64,000 nt of DNA from Ramlibacter sp. (GTDB lineage: Bacteria; Pseudomonadota; Gammaproteobacteria; Burkholderiales; Burkholderiaceae_C). A model generated the notes under the pieces. That model worked only from the letters and a program-made list of their open reading frames with translations, was not told where the DNA came from and ran no database searches. This document shows positions 53,582 through 62,753 of this stretch, in pieces (the stretch's first letter is position 1; each line of letters begins with the position of its first letter). Where the stretch lies: NCBI GenBank assembly GCA_029237735.1, contig JAQZBU010000002.1:1-64000 (forward strand), read 5' to 3'. The position numbers and the translations under genes were made by a program.

Positions 53582-54091
53582 TCAGGCGTGGTGGCCGCGG
53601 TGATGGCCGCCGCGCCGTCCGCGCAAATTCTCAGCGTCGAACACCTTCTTCTGCTCCGCCGTCAATGCGGCATAGAACGTCTTGGTGGCCTCGCCGCGCT
53701 TGTCCATCTCGGCGTGGTGCCCGGCGCGCAGCGCGCGCATGCGGTCAATTCGCTCGGGCGTGGTGAGCCTGGCAAACTCCGCGCGATCAATACGCTGCAT
53801 GTTGGCCGGCGGCTGCATGGCCGCGACATAGGCCGTCCATGCGCTTTCCTGCGCCGGGGTGATCTGCAACTTCTGCTTCAGTTGCGCCTGGCGCTGCGCC
53901 ATGTGTTGCTGCATCCGCTCCTGCATCTTCGCCGGGTCCATGCGGCCATGGTGTCCCATGTTGCCGTGATGGGATCCGCCCGCACGCGCCTCGGGCGTAA
54001 CCGGGGCGGGAGCAGGCGCGGGCTGCGCCGTCGCGGCAAAACCGAGCGCAAGCAGGGCGGCGGCGATCAAGTGCTTGTGGGCGTGTTTCAT
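53582..54091 (-). CDS. Spy/CpxP-family periplasmic protein (LTxxQ)
   Basis: 169 residues. Signal peptide HKHLIAAALLALGFAATAQ, His-rich stretch GGSHHGNMGHHGRMD, then helices with QITPAQESAW and ALTAEQKKVF (LTxxQ-type motifs). Probably a periplasmic chaperone or metal-binding protein, as in Spy/CpxP. His clusters at both ends (RGGHHRGHHA) suggest metal binding. Faces a secreted-protein gene across 211 bases without a gene. Confidence 0.85.
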   Translation of the reverse strand: MKHAHKHLIAAALLALGFAATAQPAPAPAPVTPEARAGGSHHGNMGHHGRMDPAKMQERMQQHMAQRQAQLKQKLQITPAQESAWTAYVAAMQPPANMQRIDRAEFARLTTPERIDRMRALRAGHHAEMDKRGEATKTFYAALTAEQKKVFDAENLRGRRGGHHRGHHA

Positions 54092-54302
54092 GAATCTTCC
54101 TTGCTTCGTTGAACCGGAGAAAGCTCTGCGGGTTGGGATGTTAGTGTGCGTGCCCTGTGTAACGGCCCCATGGCGGCACGGTAGCTGATGTGTAAAGCAC
54201 TGTGGGAAGGTTCCTACCGCAAGTGCGCGGGATTGGCGACAGGCGCGTGCTGCCGGGGTGCCCATCATGAAAGCAGTCAACACTCGGCAAGGGACAAGCC
54301 TC

Positions 54303-54674
54303 ATGAACTACCCCCAATCAATGCGCCTGGCCGTTCTCGCGGCAGTGCTGGGCGCGGGCGGCGTGATGGCGCAGACCGCACCCGCGCCCGCGCCGGTGCC
54401 CGCCGATGCCGCCCCGGTCGTGAGCGATGTGGGTCCGGCACCTGCGCAAGAGCGCGGCAGCATCGGCGCGATCGTGCTGGACGATTCGCTGGTGCGCGCG
54501 CAGCGCGACCGGGATTTCGAGCGCACGTCGGCGCGTACCGGGGTGGCCTCCGTAGGTCGCGGCGTGATGCGCCAGACGATGAAGGCCAAGGCGCAAGCGG
54601 AGCTGGCCGAGGCCCGTGCAACCGAAGCCGCCGACCTCTATCGCAGGGGCGCGGGTGGCATGACGCCGAAATAA
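54303..54674 (+). CDS. Hypothetical secreted protein
   Basis: 123 residues. Signal peptide (MRLAVLAAVLGAGGVMAQ), an Ala/Pro-rich spacer (PAPAPVPADAAPVV), then a charged helical region (MRQTMKAKAQAELAEARATE). No family recognised. Convergent with cueR, eight bases apart. Confidence 0.65.
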   Translation: MNYPQSMRLAVLAAVLGAGGVMAQTAPAPAPVPADAAPVVSDVGPAPAQERGSIGAIVLDDSLVRAQRDRDFERTSARTGVASVGRGVMRQTMKAKAQAELAEARATEAADLYRRGAGGMTPK

Positions 54675-54681
54675 GCGGGCG

Positions 54682-55104
54682 TCAGGTACGCAAGCCTGCA
54701 AGGTCGTCCAGGATCGGGCAATCAGGCCGGTCGTTACCCTGGCAGCAATGAATGAGATGGTTCAGTGTGCGCTGCATGGCTTGCATCGCCTCGATTCGCT
54801 GAGCCAGCTCGTCGGAATGCTTTTGCGCGATGCGCCGCACGCTCGAACTCGCGCGGCGGCGGTTGTGCCACAGCCCCGCGAGCTCGGCGATGTCGTCCAT
54901 CGAGAAACCCAGCTCGCAGGCGCGTTTGATGAAGCGCAGCGTGTGCACCTCGGGCTCGCTGTACTGTCGGTAGCCTGAATCCGTCCGCCCGACCGTGGGC
55001 AGCAGGCCCAGCGATTCGTAATGCCGCACCATTTTCGTGGACACGCCCGACAGGCGAGATGCCATGCCGATGTTCACTGGCCAGGCCAGGGCGGCGGCGT
55101 TCAT
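54682..55104 (-). CDS. cueR: Cu(I)-responsive MerR-family regulator CueR
   Basis: 140 residues. MerR winged helix (NIGMASRLSGVSTKMVRHYE), dimerisation helix, and the metal loop HCCQGNDRPDCPI with the C-x7-C spacing typical of CueR. It twists the 19-base-spaced promoters of its target genes. Overlaps copZ by four bases; divergent from copA. Confidence 0.93.
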   Translation of the reverse strand: MNAAALAWPVNIGMASRLSGVSTKMVRHYESLGLLPTVGRTDSGYRQYSEPEVHTLRFIKRACELGFSMDDIAELAGLWHNRRRASSSVRRIAQKHSDELAQRIEAMQAMQRTLNHLIHCCQGNDRPDCPILDDLAGLRT

Positions 55105-55298
55105 GCGGCGACCGGATAGCCTTCTTCGGCGATAGCCTTCGCGATCGCCTCGCGGGCCTGGGCCGATTGCACCTCGACCTTGCCCGTGGCCAGGTCGACC
55201 TTGACCACCGCCGCCGGGTCCACGGATTTGACGGCCTGCGTCACGGCCTTTTCGCAATGGCCGCAGGTCATGCCTTGGACGTTGAAAGTCTGGTTCAT
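55101..55298 (-). CDS. copZ: Copper chaperone CopZ-like, HMA domain
   Basis: 65 residues. A single heavy-metal-associated domain with GMTCGHC near residue 8 and the usual VTQAVKSVDPAA and EGYPV ends. Carries Cu(I) to CopA in the cytoplasm. First gene of copZ-cueR. Start ATG at 55296-55298, with an in-frame ATG at 55331 rejected. Confidence 0.93.
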   Translation of the reverse strand: MNQTFNVQGMTCGHCEKAVTQAVKSVDPAAVVKVDLATGKVEVQSAQAREAIAKAIAEEGYPVAA

Positions 55299-55331
55299 GA
55301 TGTTCTCTTGAATAGTGAATGAGGAAAGCAT

Positions 55332-55362
55332 ATCGTGAACCTTGCCACCGTGGGAAGGTCAA
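55332..55362 (-). promoter_or_regulatory. CueR-controlled promoter of copZ-cueR
   Basis: On the minus strand, -35 TTGACC (55362-55357), then exactly 19 bases, then -10-like CACGAT (55337-55332). The spacer holds the dyad ACCTTCCCA...TGGCAAGGT (55339-55359). The 19-base spacing and dyad are diagnostic for MerR/CueR promoters. Confidence 0.75.
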
Positions 55363-55389
55363 CCCCCCGGGTTGATGCAAATCAAGGCT

Positions 55390-55419
55390 TGACCTTCCCA
55401 TCGTGGCAAGGTGCATCCT
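55390..55419 (+). promoter_or_regulatory. CueR-controlled promoter of copA
   Basis: TTGACC, then 19 bases, then CATCCT (55414-55419). The dyad ACCTTCCCATCGTGGCAAGGT (55392-55412) lies in the spacer. The predicted transcription start falls close to the copA ATG at 55426, so the mRNA may be leaderless or have only a few leader bases. Confidence 0.75.
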
Positions 55420-55425
55420 TCGGGT

Positions 55426-57624
55426 ATGAACACTTCAGCCACCGCTCCCACCGTTGACCTCGGCGTCGGGGGGATGACTTGCGCCTCCTGCGTCGCCCGC
55501 GTCGAAAGGGCCCTCAAGAAGGTGCCGGGCGTGACCGACGCGACAGTCAACCTTGCCACTGAATCCGCCCGCGTCACCTATGCGCCGTCGGACGAGATGG
55601 AGGCGCGCTTGCGCCGCGCGGTGCGCGACGCCGGTTACGAGCCCCGCGTGGCGGACGAAGCCGAGGCCGAGGACCTATCGCCCTGGGCGGGCTTTTTGCC
55701 CGTGGGTGTGGGGCTGGCTTTGTCGCTACCGCTGGTCATCCCCATGATCGGAGACCTCGCCGGCCAGCACTGGATGCTGCCGGCGTGGCTGCAGTTCGTG
55801 CTGGCGACGCCCGTGCAGTTCATCCTGGGCGCGCGCTTCTACAAGGCGGGCTGGCATGCACTGAAGGCCGGCACCGGCAACATGGACTTGCTGGTGGCCA
55901 TCGGTACCAGCGCCGGCTGGGGCCTGTCGGTGTGGCTGTGGCTGACCTCGGGGGCGGGGCATCATCTCTACTTCGAGGCCTCCGCCGTCGTCGTCACCCT
56001 GGTGCTGCTGGGCAAATGGCTCGAGGCACGCGCCAAGCGCCAGACCACGGCCGCGATCCGCGCATTGCACGCCTTGCGCCCCGACATCGCGCACGTCATC
56101 ACGCGCAGTGGCGAAGAGGCCGACATCCCCGTGGCGGAAGTGCTGGCCGGCGACAAGCTCGTGGTTCGACCGGGCGAGCGCATCCCCGCCGACGGCGACT
56201 TGGAGAGCGGTCACACGCAGGTCGATGAATCGATGCTCACCGGCGAGCCCCTGCCGGTGGCCAAGGCCGAAGGCGCGCGCCTGACGGGCGGCACCATCAA
56301 CGGCGACGGCCGTGTGGTGATGAGCGTCTCGGCGGTCGGTAGCGAGACCGTGCTCGCGCAGATCATCCGCCTGGTCGAAGACGCACAGGCGGCCAAGGCG
56401 CCGATCCAGCGGCTGGTCGACCAGGTATCGGCCGTGTTCGTGCCTGTGGTGCTGGGCATCGCGCTGGTGACGCTGCTGGGCTGGCTATGGGCCGGCCTGC
56501 CGATGGAGACGGCGCTGATTCGCGCCGTGGCGGTGCTGGTGATCGCGTGTCCGTGTGCGCTGGGCCTGGCGACGCCCGCCGCGATCATGGCGGGCACCGG
56601 AGTGGCCGCGAAGAACGGCATCCTGATCAAGGATGCGCAGGCGCTGGAGCTGGCGCACAAGGTCGACCTGGTCGCCTTCGACAAGACAGGCACGCTGACG
56701 ATGGGCCGGCCGCGGCTGGTCGCGTTCTCCCCCGCGCCGGGCGTCGACGGGGCGGCCGCGCTGGCCGCAGCGGCCTCGGTGCAAAGCGGCAGCGAACACC
56801 CGCTGGCGCGCGCCGTCGTGGCGCGCGCGCAGGAGCAAGGCCTGGCCGTGGCGCAGCCCGAGGGCGTTCGCGCAGTGCAAGGGCGCGGCACCGAAGGCGA
56901 GGTGGGCGGCGCGAGCTACCTGATCGCCAGCCTGCGCTGGATGGAAGAACTCGGCGTCGGACTGGGCGGCCTGCAGGACGAAGCGCGCAGGCACGCGAGC
57001 GAAGGAGCCACCGTATCCGTGCTGCTTCAGCGCGTGACTGAAGGCCTGGCGCTTCGCGCGTTGATGGCGTTTGCCGACGAGCCCAAGCCCGGCGCCCGCG
57101 AGGCGTTGGCGGCGCTGCGCGCGCGGGGGCTGCGCCTGGCCATGATCTCCGGCGACAACCGCGATGCCGCGACCGCGATGGCGCGGCGGCTGGGCCTGGA
57201 ACCCGGTGAGGTGCTGGCCGATGTGCTGCCCGGTGACAAGGCCGCGAAGGTGGCTGAATTGAAGGCCGCGGGTCACGTGGTTGCGATGGTCGGCGACGGT
57301 GTCAACGACGCGCCGGCGCTGGCGGCCGCCGATGTCGGCATGGCCATGGCCACCGGCACCGACGTCGCGATGCACGCGGCGGGCGTCACGCTGATGCGCG
57401 GGGACGTCGGCCTGGTCGGCGCCGCGTTGGACATCTCGCACCGCACAGTGCGCAAGATCCGGCAGAACCTGTTCTGGGCCTTTGCCTACAACGTGGCCGG
57501 CATTCCGCTGGCCGCGTTGGGGTATCTCAACCCCGTGGTGGCCGGCGCCGCGATGGCGCTATCGAGCGTGAGCGTGATGGCGAACGCCTTGCTCCTCAAG
57601 CGCTGGGGACCTGGCGGTCGTTGA
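55426..57624 (+). CDS. copA: Cu(I)-translocating P1B-type ATPase CopA
   Basis: 732 residues. One N-terminal HMA domain with GMTCASC (16-22), membrane CPC at 375-377, phosphorylation site D419-KTGT, TGES-like TGEP actuator loop, and [10 protein letters not shown] hinge. Pumps Cu(I) out of the cytoplasm. No clear ribosome binding site before the ATG, consistent with a leaderless start. Confidence 0.96.
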   Translation: MNTSATAPTVDLGVGGMTCASCVARVERALKKVPGVTDATVNLATESARVTYAPSDEMEARLRRAVRDAGYEPRVADEAEAEDLSPWAGFLPVGVGLALSLPLVIPMIGDLAGQHWMLPAWLQFVLATPVQFILGARFYKAGWHALKAGTGNMDLLVAIGTSAGWGLSVWLWLTSGAGHHLYFEASAVVVTLVLLGKWLEARAKRQTTAAIRALHALRPDIAHVITRSGEEADIPVAEVLAGDKLVVRPGERIPADGDLESGHTQVDESMLTGEPLPVAKAEGARLTGGTINGDGRVVMSVSAVGSETVLAQIIRLVEDAQAAKAPIQRLVDQVSAVFVPVVLGIALVTLLGWLWAGLPMETALIRAVAVLVIACPCALGLATPAAIMAGTGVAAKNGILIKDAQALELAHKVDLVAFDKTGTLTMGRPRLVAFSPAPGVDGAAALAAAASVQSGSEHPLARAVVARAQEQGLAVAQPEGVRAVQGRGTEGEVGGASYLIASLRWMEELGVGLGGLQDEARRHASEGATVSVLLQRVTEGLALRALMAFADEPKPGAREALAALRARGLRLAMISGDNRDAATAMARRLGLEPGEVLADVLPGDKAAKVAELKAAGHVVAMVGDGVNDAPALAAADVGMAMATGTDVAMHAAGVTLMRGDVGLVGAALDISHRTVRKIRQNLFWAFAYNVAGIPLAALGYLNPVVAGAAMALSSVSVMANALLLKRWGPGGR

Positions 57625-57683
57625 TCTTTGTCAACGCAGGGGCGGCGGCGATCTGAGATGCTGCGACAAGCCGAGACTCCACC

Positions 57684-58262
57684 ATGCCCCACCTCACATT
57701 ACAGATCATCCGCGACGAGCACGCAGCCCTCGCCGCCGTCCTGCGCTCGCTGCTGATGCTCGTGGAGCGCGGGCCGCAAGACGAACCCGAACGCTTCTTC
57801 GACGTGCTGCGGGCGATGCTGTTCTACATCGACGAGTTTCCCGAGAAGCTTCACCACCCGAAGGAGACGGAGCTGCTGTTCCCCAAGCTCGAGCGCGCCG
57901 CGCCGGAACTTCGCCCGGTGATCGCCCGCCTCGACCTGGACCACCATAACGGCGAGGGCCGCGTGCGCTCGCTTCAGCATCTGCTGCTGGGCTGGGAGCT
58001 GTTGGGCGACACGCGCCGCGCTGCATTCGTGGAAGCGGCGAACAACTACGTGAGCTTCTACCTGGACCACATGCGCACGGAAGAAGCCGAACTGCTGCCC
58101 GTGGCCGAGCGCGTGCTGACGCAGGCAGACTGGGACGAGCTCGACGCCGAGTTCCAGGCTACGCGCGACCCCTTGGCCGGCGGCGCGCGCGAGCCTTCCT
58201 ACGACCGCCTCTTCACGCGGATCGTGATGACAGCGCCCTCGCCCATCGGCGTCGGGCCCTGA
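57684..58262 (+). CDS. Hemerythrin HHE-domain protein
   Basis: 192 residues, helical. Iron-ligand pattern: RDEHAAL, LHHPKETELLFP, DHHNGEG and YLDHMRTEEAELLPVAE. A diiron oxygen-binding or NO-related protein. Lies 59 bases after copA on the same strand, possibly co-transcribed. Confidence 0.9.
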   Translation: MPHLTLQIIRDEHAALAAVLRSLLMLVERGPQDEPERFFDVLRAMLFYIDEFPEKLHHPKETELLFPKLERAAPELRPVIARLDLDHHNGEGRVRSLQHLLLGWELLGDTRRAAFVEAANNYVSFYLDHMRTEEAELLPVAERVLTQADWDELDAEFQATRDPLAGGAREPSYDRLFTRIVMTAPSPIGVGP

Positions 58263-58269
58263 ACTCGCC

Positions 58270-58303
58270 AGGATGGATGCCGGATCAAGCCCGGCATGAC
58301 AGC
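58270..58303. repeat. Partial REP-like palindrome
   Basis: GGATGCCGGATCAAGCCCGG followed by CATGACA, the right half of the 72-base repeat at 22275 and 27869. It lies between two convergent genes and may act as a transcription end. Confidence 0.65.
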
Positions 58304-59406
58304 TAAGCGAACGCCGGGTAATCGATGTAGCCTTTCGCGCCGCCGCCGAAGAACGTCGTCTTGTCGGGCGGGTTGAGCGGTGCGTCGCGGTGCATGCGGT
58401 CCACCAGGTCCGGGTTGGCGATGAAGGCTTTTCCGAAAGCGACCAGGTCGGCGCCCTGCGCCAGGGCTTGCTCGGCCATCACTTTGTCGTAACCGTTGTT
58501 CACCATCCACGCGCCCTTGCCGCCCGCGTCTCGGTACGCGGTGCGCAGCGCCACGTAGTCGAACGGCCGGTCGGGGATCTCGCGCGGCCCCCCGGTGGCG
58601 CCTTCGATCACGTGGATGTAGGCCAGGCCGAGCGGCGCGAGCTCGCGCACCACGTATTCGAACAACGCCTGCGGGTTCTCGTCGTCGATGTCGTTGGCCG
58701 GCGTCACCGGCGAGATGCGCACGCCGGTGCGGCCGCCGCCCACTTCGCCGGCTACCGCGCGCATGACTTCCAGCAGCAGGCGGGCGCGGTTCTCGATGGG
58801 GCCGCCGTAGTCGTCCCGACGCTGGTTCGCGCCGGTCTTGAGGAACTGGTCCAGCAGGTATCCGTTGGCGGCATGTACTTCCACGCCGTCGAAGCTGGCG
58901 GTGGTGACAGCGTGGCGAGCCGCATGCCGGAACTCATGCACGATGCCGGGAATCTCGTCGGCATCGAGCTCGCGCGGCTCGGACGTCGGGGCGAACCCGC
59001 CGACACCGTTCTTGACGATGTAGGTGCGCGTCTTCGCCGCGATCGGCGATGGCGCCACGGGTCTCATGCCGTTCGGCTGTAGGTCCACATGCGATACGCG
59101 GCCCACATGCCACAGCTGCACGAAGATGCGCCCCTTGTGCTCGTGCACCGCGTGCGTCACCTGCTTCCATCCATCCAGCTGCTCGCTGCCATACAGGCCC
59201 GGCACGTCGGAATATCCCTGGCCCTGCGCACTGATGGCGGTGCCTTCGCTGATCAGCAGGCCGGCGTTGGCCCGCTGCGCGTAGTACTGCGCCATCATCG
59301 GCGTCGGGATGCCGCCCGGTGCGCGGTTGCGTGTCAGCGGCGCCATCACGATGCGGTTGTGCAGTCGCAGGCTGCCTACCTGCAGGGGATCGAAGAGGCT
59401 GGCCAT
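58303..59406 (-). CDS. Alkene reductase (Old Yellow Enzyme family, NemA-like)
   Basis: 367 residues, FMN-dependent TIM barrel. Starts LFDPLQVGSLRLHNRIVMAP; HAANGYLLDQFL holds the substrate-binding His/Asn pair; GPIENRARLLLEV and GADLVAFGKAFIANPDL are typical. Reduces activated C=C bonds such as maleimides or enones with NADPH. Confidence 0.93.
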   Translation of the reverse strand: MASLFDPLQVGSLRLHNRIVMAPLTRNRAPGGIPTPMMAQYYAQRANAGLLISEGTAISAQGQGYSDVPGLYGSEQLDGWKQVTHAVHEHKGRIFVQLWHVGRVSHVDLQPNGMRPVAPSPIAAKTRTYIVKNGVGGFAPTSEPRELDADEIPGIVHEFRHAARHAVTTASFDGVEVHAANGYLLDQFLKTGANQRRDDYGGPIENRARLLLEVMRAVAGEVGGGRTGVRISPVTPANDIDDENPQALFEYVVRELAPLGLAYIHVIEGATGGPREIPDRPFDYVALRTAYRDAGGKGAWMVNNGYDKVMAEQALAQGADLVAFGKAFIANPDLVDRMHRDAPLNPPDKTTFFGGGAKGYIDYPAFA

Positions 59407-59590
59407 GGCGAAAAACTCCTTGCGCTCGGCGGAGGGTCGAGAACTGCCTTCAGCGTAGTGCGGAAGCCGGCGCGTCGCTACCGAAACGCGCAGGTCCCTT
59501 GCGCTGGCGCAAGGATTTGCCGGTAGCTACTTGCCGGCCAGGCCCTCGGCCTTCAGCGCCTCCTGGACCGCCGGCCGCGCTGCTATTCGT

Positions 59591-60136
59591 TCAGTGCGCC
59601 AACACATGAGAGCGACGCGAAATGTCGATGTCCACCGCCTTGGCCCAGCGGGTGACGGTGAACAGATAGCCGTCTGCCACGGTGAAGTGGTCAGCCATCA
59701 GGTACTCGCGGTCCGCAAGTTGCCCGTCGAGCCATTCGTAGCGCCGCGACAGGCGGTCCCGGAAGATCTGCTTGCCGTCTTCCGGCATCGCGGCATTGAA
59801 AAGCGGCGAGAAGCTGCGATGGAGCTCCATGCCGATGAAGGTGAGCCATTCCTGGAGGCGGTAGCGCGGCAGCGTGCCGTTGGGCGGCGCGAGGTTTTTG
59901 AGCGGCGCCTGGTCTGCAATGTACTGCAGGATCGCCGGGCCTTCGCGCAGCTGCGCGCCGTCGTCCAGCTCGAGCAGGGGAACATAGCCCAGCGGGTTGA
60001 TGCCGTAGTAGTCGGTGCCGTCCGCCAGCTTGTGTGTCTTGGTGCTGGCCAGCACCGCCTCGAAAGCCAGGCCCGCTTCGCGCAGTGCGATGTGCGGCGA
60101 CAGTGAACTCGACCCGGGGGAGTAGTAAAGCTTCAT
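59591..60136 (-). CDS. Glutathione S-transferase, C-terminus lost by frameshift
   Basis: 181 residues: thioredoxin-like N-domain MKLYYSPGSSSLSPHIALRE and helical C-domain with RYRLQEWLTFIGMELHRSFS and FTVADGYLFTVTRWAKAVDI. It ends SRRSHVLAH and a stop. In another frame immediately after is ERIAARPAVQEALKAEGLAG, the normal end of this GST class, running to a stop at 59527. The break at about 59590 thus costs the last 20 or so residues. In many GSTs of this class (beta) a Cys sits where SSSL is; here it is Ser. Confidence 0.85.
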   Translation of the reverse strand: MKLYYSPGSSSLSPHIALREAGLAFEAVLASTKTHKLADGTDYYGINPLGYVPLLELDDGAQLREGPAILQYIADQAPLKNLAPPNGTLPRYRLQEWLTFIGMELHRSFSPLFNAAMPEDGKQIFRDRLSRRYEWLDGQLADREYLMADHFTVADGYLFTVTRWAKAVDIDISRRSHVLAH

Positions 60137-60231
60137 CAGGAAATCCTTGGCCTTGAATGCGTGACTGCCGATGCTAGCGGCTGCGTGGCTTCTTCGCTGG
60201 CGGGCGGCGGCGGAATCGCGACAATGCGCAC

Positions 60232-61509
60232 ATGAACCGAATCATGAAATGGGTGTTGGGCATTGTGCTGGGGCTGGTGCTGCTGCTGGGCGGGGTGGCG
60301 GCGGCGTTGCAGTATTGGGTGGGCAGTGAGGACTTTCGCGCGCGAGTCGGCCAGCAGGTGTCGGCGGCGCTGGGCGTGCCTGTCGAGCTGGGTGGCATCA
60401 CGGTGGACCTCTGGCCACTGCCGGCCGTGGCGCTGGACGGCGTGCGCGTGAAGAGCCAGCCCCCGCTGACGCTGGAGCGCATCGAGGCCCGACCCGTCTG
60501 GGCGGGCTTGCTGCGGGGCCGCCTGGAAGTTGCGACGCTCGTGGTGCGCAACGCGGTGGTGCCGGAGCTTGCCGTTTCGGCCATCGCCACATCGTTTCAG
60601 AAAGCCAGGCGGAGCGCGCAGGCTCGTCCGGCGAAGGCGCCGGACGGCAACACCATGGCTTTCCTTCCGCGCCGCACCGTGCTGGAGCAAGTGACGTGGG
60701 TGGCAGCGAAGGGCGGCAGTACTACCGTGAATGCGCAGGCGCGGCTGGACGATGATGGCTTGCCAGCTTCGGCGGAGGTCGATGTGCAGAAGGGCCGACT
60801 GGCCGGCGTGAAAGCCACGCTGCAGCGGCAACCCGATCACTGGGCGCTGAAGGCGGCGATCGGCGGCGGCACCGTGGCAGGCAAGCTGCAGTGGCGCGCG
60901 GGCGCGAAGGGCGGCCACTCGCTGCAGGGGCAGTTCGACACAGCGAACGTCGAGGTGGCGGCGCTGACGGCACCCAGCCGCACGCTGACCGGACGGCTGG
61001 AGGCGCGCACCACGTTGAACGCGGAGTTCCGCGAGCTCAGCGGGCTGGCCGATGCGATGCAGAGCCAGACCAAATTCACGGTGCATAACGCGGTGGTGCA
61101 TGGCATCGACCTGGCACAGGCCGTGAAGTCGGTGGGCCTCAATCGCGGCGGCGAGACGCGGCTGGACACGCTGGCGGGCAATGTCAGCACACGCGGACGC
61201 GCAGTGCAGTTGACCAACCTGGTCGCGACATCCGGCGCGCTGTCCGCCAACGGCAACATCGCGATGGCCCCGGACAAGACCTTGAGCGGCCGCGTAACGG
61301 TGGATCTCGCGGCCGCCGCGGCCGGCGGCGTGATCGGCGTGCCGCTCGCCGTGGGCGGCACGCTGGATTCGCCGAGCGTGACGCTCACACGCGGCGCGCT
61401 GCTCGGCGCGGCCATCGGCACCGCGGTGGCGCCCGGTGTCGGCACTGGCGCCGGCGCGAAACTCGGCGACCGGCTCGGCGAGGGACTGAAAGGGTTGTTC
61501 GGCAAGTAG
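60232..61509 (+). CDS. AsmA-family protein
   Basis: 425 residues. N-terminal membrane anchor (MKWVLGIVLGLVLLLGGVAAAL) then AsmA repeats: VSAALGVPVELGGITVDLWP and the C-terminal GNVSTRGRAVQLTNLVATSG. Acts at the inner membrane/periplasm, perhaps in lipid transport between membranes. Shorter than full AsmA (about 600). Ends in a Gly-rich tail. Confidence 0.88.
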   Translation: MNRIMKWVLGIVLGLVLLLGGVAAALQYWVGSEDFRARVGQQVSAALGVPVELGGITVDLWPLPAVALDGVRVKSQPPLTLERIEARPVWAGLLRGRLEVATLVVRNAVVPELAVSAIATSFQKARRSAQARPAKAPDGNTMAFLPRRTVLEQVTWVAAKGGSTTVNAQARLDDDGLPASAEVDVQKGRLAGVKATLQRQPDHWALKAAIGGGTVAGKLQWRAGAKGGHSLQGQFDTANVEVAALTAPSRTLTGRLEARTTLNAEFRELSGLADAMQSQTKFTVHNAVVHGIDLAQAVKSVGLNRGGETRLDTLAGNVSTRGRAVQLTNLVATSGALSANGNIAMAPDKTLSGRVTVDLAAAAAGGVIGVPLAVGGTLDSPSVTLTRGALLGAAIGTAVAPGVGTGAGAKLGDRLGEGLKGLFGK

Positions 61510-61518
61510 CGCTTACAG

Positions 61519-61531
61519 GCGCCGTCCTACA
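61519..61531 (+). promoter_or_regulatory. Recurrent 13-base motif GCGCCGTCCTACA, copy 3
   Basis: Identical to 46307-46319. It lies 10 bases after the AsmA stop and 91 before the transglutaminase ATG, on the same strand as both genes. Confidence 0.5.
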
Positions 61532-61621
61532 GTGCGCCGCGCCGGCTGCTGATCGATTGCCGCAGCCCCAGCCGTAGCATGGTTGTTGCGAGGCATGTGC
61601 CCGCGAACAAGGTAAGCAGCC

Positions 61622-62470
61622 ATGCATGTATCGACGGTCGAGACCCTCCTCGAATACGAGGTCAAGGCCCCCACCCATTTCTGCTTCAACATCGAAGCGG
61701 CGCACTGGCCCACCCAGCGCATCCTGAGCGAGCGGCTGGCCCTGCCCTCGGGCATCGCCGTGCGCACGTTCGAAGACAAGGTAAGCGGCAACCGCTTCAT
61801 CCGCTTCGACGCGCCGCCCGGCCCGCTGGTGGTGGACTACAAGGCCGACGTCGAGGTGTACTCCGAACATGTGGACGAGCACCTGCCGGAATCGCCGGTG
61901 AGCGAAGTGCCCGACGAGATCTTTCATTACCTGATGCCCACGCGCTTCTGCGAATCGGACGTGATGGGCAGCGTGGCACGGCAGATGTTCGGCAACGAGC
62001 CGCCCGGCATCAGTCGGGTGCGCAAGATCGTGAGCTGGATCCACGACTCGATTCAATACAGGCCGGGCAGCACCAATGCGACGACGACGGCGCAGGAGGT
62101 GTTCGTCCAGCGCGCGGGCGTCTGCCGCGATTTTGCGCACCTGGGCATCACGCTGTGCCGCGCGCTGAACATCCCGGCGCGCATCGTGGTGGGTTATGTC
62201 TGGTTCGACGAGCCGCCGCAGGATTTCCACGCCACTTTCGAGGCCTGGCTCGGCGGGCGCTGGGTGCTGTTCGACCCGACCGGGATGGCGCCGGTGGATC
62301 GGCTGGTGCGCACCGGCACCGGGCGCGACGCGAAGGACGTGGCCTTCAGTACCTATTTTGGCGATGTCACGATGACGCGCATGCAGCTCGATGTTCTGGA
62401 GCATGAGCCGCGCAAGACCGCCGACAGTGGCCGCGAGGTTGTTGAGCTGGCGGCGGTGGGTTCCGCTTGA
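61622..62470 (+). CDS. Transglutaminase-like protein
   Basis: 282 residues. N-terminal beta domain, then the papain-like core with Cys in RAGVCRDFAHLGITLCRAL, His in DFHATFEAWL and Asp in VLFDPTGMAP. Family members are mostly peptidases or amidases; in Burkholderiales this length is common, with no known substrate. Confidence 0.9.
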   Translation: MHVSTVETLLEYEVKAPTHFCFNIEAAHWPTQRILSERLALPSGIAVRTFEDKVSGNRFIRFDAPPGPLVVDYKADVEVYSEHVDEHLPESPVSEVPDEIFHYLMPTRFCESDVMGSVARQMFGNEPPGISRVRKIVSWIHDSIQYRPGSTNATTTAQEVFVQRAGVCRDFAHLGITLCRALNIPARIVVGYVWFDEPPQDFHATFEAWLGGRWVLFDPTGMAPVDRLVRTGTGRDAKDVAFSTYFGDVTMTRMQLDVLEHEPRKTADSGREVVELAAVGSA

Positions 62471-62505
62471 TAAAATGATCGAGTGCCCCACTGGGGGACG
62501 CAACT

Positions 62506-62739
62506 GTGAAGACACCTGATACACACGACCTCTTTCAAGAGTGGCGTGCCGCGGATCGCGCCGCCTCCGCAGCGGAAAAGGCGGTGTTGCTGGATTCGCT
62601 CCGTTCTCCAGACGCCATGGGGACTTCGCCGGCGATTTATCACCTCGAAAAAGCAAGGCGCCGCCGGGCAATTGCCGACGACTTGTTCGAGATAGCCATG
62701 GCGCAGATGACTACTCGAGCCAATGCGCTGAAGCGGTAG
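62506..62739 (+). CDS. Hypothetical small protein
   Basis: 77 residues from a GTG with GGGGGA seven bases upstream. Helical and charged (FQEWRAADRAASAAEKAVLL, EKARRRRAIADDLFEIAMAQ). No family recognised. 35 bases after the transglutaminase gene. Confidence 0.55.
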   Translation: MKTPDTHDLFQEWRAADRAASAAEKAVLLDSLRSPDAMGTSPAIYHLEKARRRRAIADDLFEIAMAQMTTRANALKR

Positions 62740-62753
62740 CGAGCGTCACCCAC

